DNA of 47,578 bases, from positions 1 to 47,578 of the forward strand of contig RWJK01001461.1 in the NCBI GenBank assembly GCA_004335835.1, read 5' to 3'. The notes beneath the pieces were generated by a model, which saw only the letters and a list, made by a program, of their open reading frames with translations, was not told the DNA's origin and ran no database searches. Position numbers and translations under genes: made by a program. Positions 45,101 through 47,578 of this stretch are shown here, piece after piece. The stretch comes from Scenedesmus sp. ARA3 (lineage: Eukaryota > Chlorophyta > Chlorophyceae > Sphaeropleales > Scenedesmaceae). Numbering within the stretch: the stretch's first letter is position 1; every line of letters begins with the position of its first letter.

Positions 45101-46047
45101 CCTGGTCAAAGCAAGGACCATGTCCTTCACTGTGCAGTGGTGCTACAGAGTTGTGCCGGCTGCATGCGTGTTGCTCGTTGACTAGCTCGCTGCACAATCT
45201 TGAAGAGCTTTACATGACTGCTTTGGCTCAACCAGGCAGCAGTGCAGAAAGCAAGGACAGCAGAGTCAAGTTCCACTGTCTGAGACCATCTGGCCAGCAT
45301 TGCAGTCATGGTAGTGCACGAGTCATTGATTTGATTGTTGTTGCAGTCTGATTGTCGGTAAAGCAACCAGAGAGAAGTGGCGACTCGATGAGGACGTGCT
45401 GACCGTCACTAGTTCAGTACTGGAACTGGAGGTGGTGCTCGGCCACGTGGCCCCAACACGGCCACGTGGCCCCATGGTAAGCGGTCACCGCTCAAATGAT
45501 GCTGCACGGCGTTTGATCAGTTCTGCGGTGGTGAGGTGGGTAGGAATGTACTTTCAGTCAATAGGAACCCTTTTCCTGATTGTCTGTGCACAGATGCCCG
45601 GCTGCCAGTCCAGATGCGTGGAACGGACCGTCAGCACGCTTGGAACGATTGGATTGAGCTGATATTCATTAGCATCGAAATAACTCAAACGTATGACATT
45701 ATGCTATTGCGCGTGATGCTTGCATCGCCGAACAATTTGGTGTCGCACGCGGGCAGCTGGTGGATATACTCGTTCTGCGTTATATAACAGCACACAGCCG
45801 TAGATCCAGGCATTTCCGGGAGCATGATCGTGCGATTGCACCAGGTCTTTCAGTGCAGCCCTTGCTTCTACACAGCGTGCTAGCTTGATCGCATACACTC
45901 GCCTGGAACTTCTGCTCACGCAGCAACCTTTACAATGGCAAAGAACGCCCTGATCTGCGTGCTGGTAGGCGCATCATACGTTCTCGCTCCTGCGTACATT
46001 AAAATAGCGATGCAGCGTCCTCGTCTGACATGTTGGGATGGTCGCAG
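42151..46047. other. Intergenic region without a confident gene
   Basis: No domain or exon chain recognised. It contains a (CAG)n tract near 44261-44284, an 8-bp inverted repeat GGGTTCAA/TTGAACCC at 43680-43706, and the paired G-box palindromes at 45441-45471. A short frame from the ATG at 45935 (MAKNALICVLVGASYVLAPA) might be the first exon of the gene at the right edge. Confidence 0.45.
45441..45471. promoter_or_regulatory. Two GGCCACGTGGCC palindromes (G-box pair)
   Basis: Perfect 12-bp palindromes at 45441-45452 and 45460-45471, 19 bp centre to centre, each containing CACGTG, the core bound by bHLH and bZIP factors. They lie about 470 bp upstream of the candidate ATG at 45935. Function is inferred. 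Confidence 0.5.
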
Positions 46048-47578
46048 GCTGCTCTGTTGGTCAGCGAGTGCCTCGCCGCAGCCCGGCCTTTCTCCTCCGT
46101 GCAAACAAGTGTGAGCATACGCAACCTGTTTTACCCCGGCCCCGGCCATGAGTATGAATACTTGCCACGTCGTTTACTTGCCAGAAAGCTGCTGTGTCAA
46201 AGGTGTCATCGATGCCCTGATTGAGCCGAAGCCCTTTCCGCTGGCTCCTTGCTTATGTATGGCCAGGCGCATGTCATACTCGCGTGTGCAACACCTATGG
46301 TGATAACAACATTCACACCGACGATTTTACTCCATCTGCCGTGCATTGCATTTCAACTCATCATGACTCATGCCTGGTCCTGCGCTGCCGCCTGCATGCA
46401 GGTGAAGCCAGACAAGCCCTCTGAGAAGAAGGTGCGGAACTTGTCGCAGCCAGCGGTACACAAGTAACAGTAGCTGAAGCTGGTGTCATGCAAGATACTA
46501 ACAGCTGTATAGGCGCAGCCGGCTAGCTGGCACCTGCAGAGGAACCTGCTGCAGCAGCAGTGGGTATGGTTGTTCCAGCCAAACTGGCAGGAAAGTTGCA
46601 GCAGCTTTGAATGGATGGCAGCAGCAGCAGCATGACTGATGCCAAGAGCTGCTTGGATGAGGCACACAAGGCTCCCATTGCTCTGACAGCAAGCTCGATC
46701 AACTCGACTGCTAATGTGCGGTTTCAGTGCTTGCAAGGCACCAGCCAGCAGCAGCAGCCAGCGGTGTGCCTCCTCCTGTAACAGAACGTCCTATGACCAA
46801 TTGGTCGTGCAAGCTCGCACTGTGGTTTGTGCATGTGCAGGTGGCTGATGCCGCCAGCATTGCCTTTGCCAGGATGAGCGCATCATATGGGCGCCACCTG
46901 CTGGCTGCCAGGCCCTTCTCCGCTGTGCAGACAAGTGTGAGTTGCGGAGCAAGGCCAGGCAACAGCACAGCCAGCAGCGAATTCCCAGCTGCATGCCGGT
47001 GCAGCACCATAATCATATCCTGGCACAAGCATACCCTGGCATGTGCTGACAACACGTCAGCGTCTGATGTGCATGGTCAAGTCAAGTGCCTTGATGTGCC
47101 TGTGCTGAGGAGGAGGAGCTGCTGCTGCCTGCAGGTGAAGCCAGACAAGCCCTCTGAGAAGAAGGTGCGAAGCTGGCTACAATCAGCTGGGAGCAGCAGC
47201 AGCAGTAGTGATGCTGGCGTTGTGCAACATACCAGCAGATGTTTGGGCGCAGACGGCTGGCTAGCACCGGCAGAGGGTGTGGTTGCTTCAACCAAAGCTG
47301 CGAGAATCTGCACGGCAGCTTTGAATGGACGGCAGCAGCAGCAGCGTGACTGATGCCAGGAGCTGCTTGGCTGAGGCACGCAAAGCTCCCATTGCTCTGA
47401 CAGCAAGCTCGATCAACCTGACTGCTAATGTGCGTTTCAGTGCTTGCAAGGCACCAGCCAGCAGCAGCAGCCAGCGATGTGCCTCCTCCTGTAACAGAAC
47501 GCCCTGTGACCAATGGGTCGTGCAAGCTCGCACTGTGGTTTGTGCATGTGCAGGTGGCTGATGCCGCCAGCATTGCCT
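46048..47578 (+). CDS. Unrecognised gene with tandem in-frame exon pairs (runs off the edge)
   Basis: Recurring exon types, all phase 0 with GTGAGY or GTGCG donors and CAG acceptors. Type A: 46048-46110 (AALLVSECLAAARPFSSVQTS without its last residue) and 46841-46936 (ADAASIAFARMSASYGRHLL then AARPFSAVQTS); a third A begins at 47552 and is cut by the window. Type B: 46402-46431 and 47135-47164, both VKPDKPSEKK, 30 nt. Spliced A-B-A-B-A the frame stays open. The basic, Ala/Ser-rich type-A peptide (YGRHLLAARPFSAVQT) resembles a mitochondrial presequence, but no family is recognised. The start codon is not fixed; ATG 45935 is a candidate. It may be a real tandem-exon gene or a duplicated 5' gene fragment whose complete copy lies to the right. 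Confidence 0.45.
46402..47578. repeat. ~710-830-bp tandem duplication reaching the right edge
   Basis: Exon B recurs after 733 bp, the second and third exon-A starts are 711 bp apart and the first two exon-A ends 826 bp apart. Introns are also shared: the stretch around tgactgatgccaagagctgc to gtgcatgtgcag (46634-46840) matches 47347-47551 closely. The array continues past the window. Confidence 0.85.

Overview
The window looks like nuclear DNA of a green alga, most likely a chlorophycean of the Scenedesmus/Tetradesmus type. The evidence is intron-dense genes with GTGAGT/GTGCGT donors, TGTAA polyadenylation signals, proline-serine cell-wall-type linkers, and very heavy (CAG)n/(CTG)n microsatellites coding for polyglutamine and polyalanine. 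I see no prokaryotic operon, virus, transposase, reverse transcriptase, CRISPR array, rRNA or tRNA. The clade assignment is an inference from style, not from a marker gene.

Layout. 1-3026 (+) is the 3' part of a Q-rich gene made of two copies of one module, each split by a phase-0 intron at the same place. 3706-7223 (+) is a Q/P-rich neighbour with a related C-terminus. 10310-17848 (-) is the best gene: 15 exons with consistent phases give a 770-residue secreted protein with an N-terminal lytic polysaccharide monooxygenase (LPMO), a GH18 chitinase domain and two hevein-like CBM18 domains joined by Pro-Ser linkers. 19073-20579 (+) is a multi-pass membrane protein with an apparent frameshift. 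24109-27627 (-) is a SirB1-like transglutaminase-fold/TPR protein. 29622-32496 (+) is a mitochondrial carrier (SLC25). 36091-41757 (+) is an 1,795-residue polyQ protein with an AT-hook and a RAMA-like C-terminal domain. 46048 to the right edge holds tandem exon pairs of an unrecognised gene. The rest is intergenic, UTR or unresolved.

Main observations. (1) The LPMO-GH18-CBM18-CBM18 fusion is a one-polypeptide chitin-degrading system. (2) Short local tandem duplications, mostly 100-140 bp apart, repeatedly copy exon edges with their splice sites, or 3' coding ends with their stop codons. They occur in four independent genes: five places in the chitinase, plus the carrier, the SirB1-like gene and the RAMA gene. 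Most leave decoy splice sites or exon fragments in introns or 3' flanks. (3) Microsatellites follow a sense-strand rule: CAG in exons, CTG in introns, where the CTG tract often runs straight into the CAG acceptor. (4) The RAMA/AT-hook protein is a candidate chromatin or N6-methyladenine reader.

The genes do not form one pathway. Exon models were made by hand from splice consensus, phase continuity and family similarity; no search or transcript data were available.
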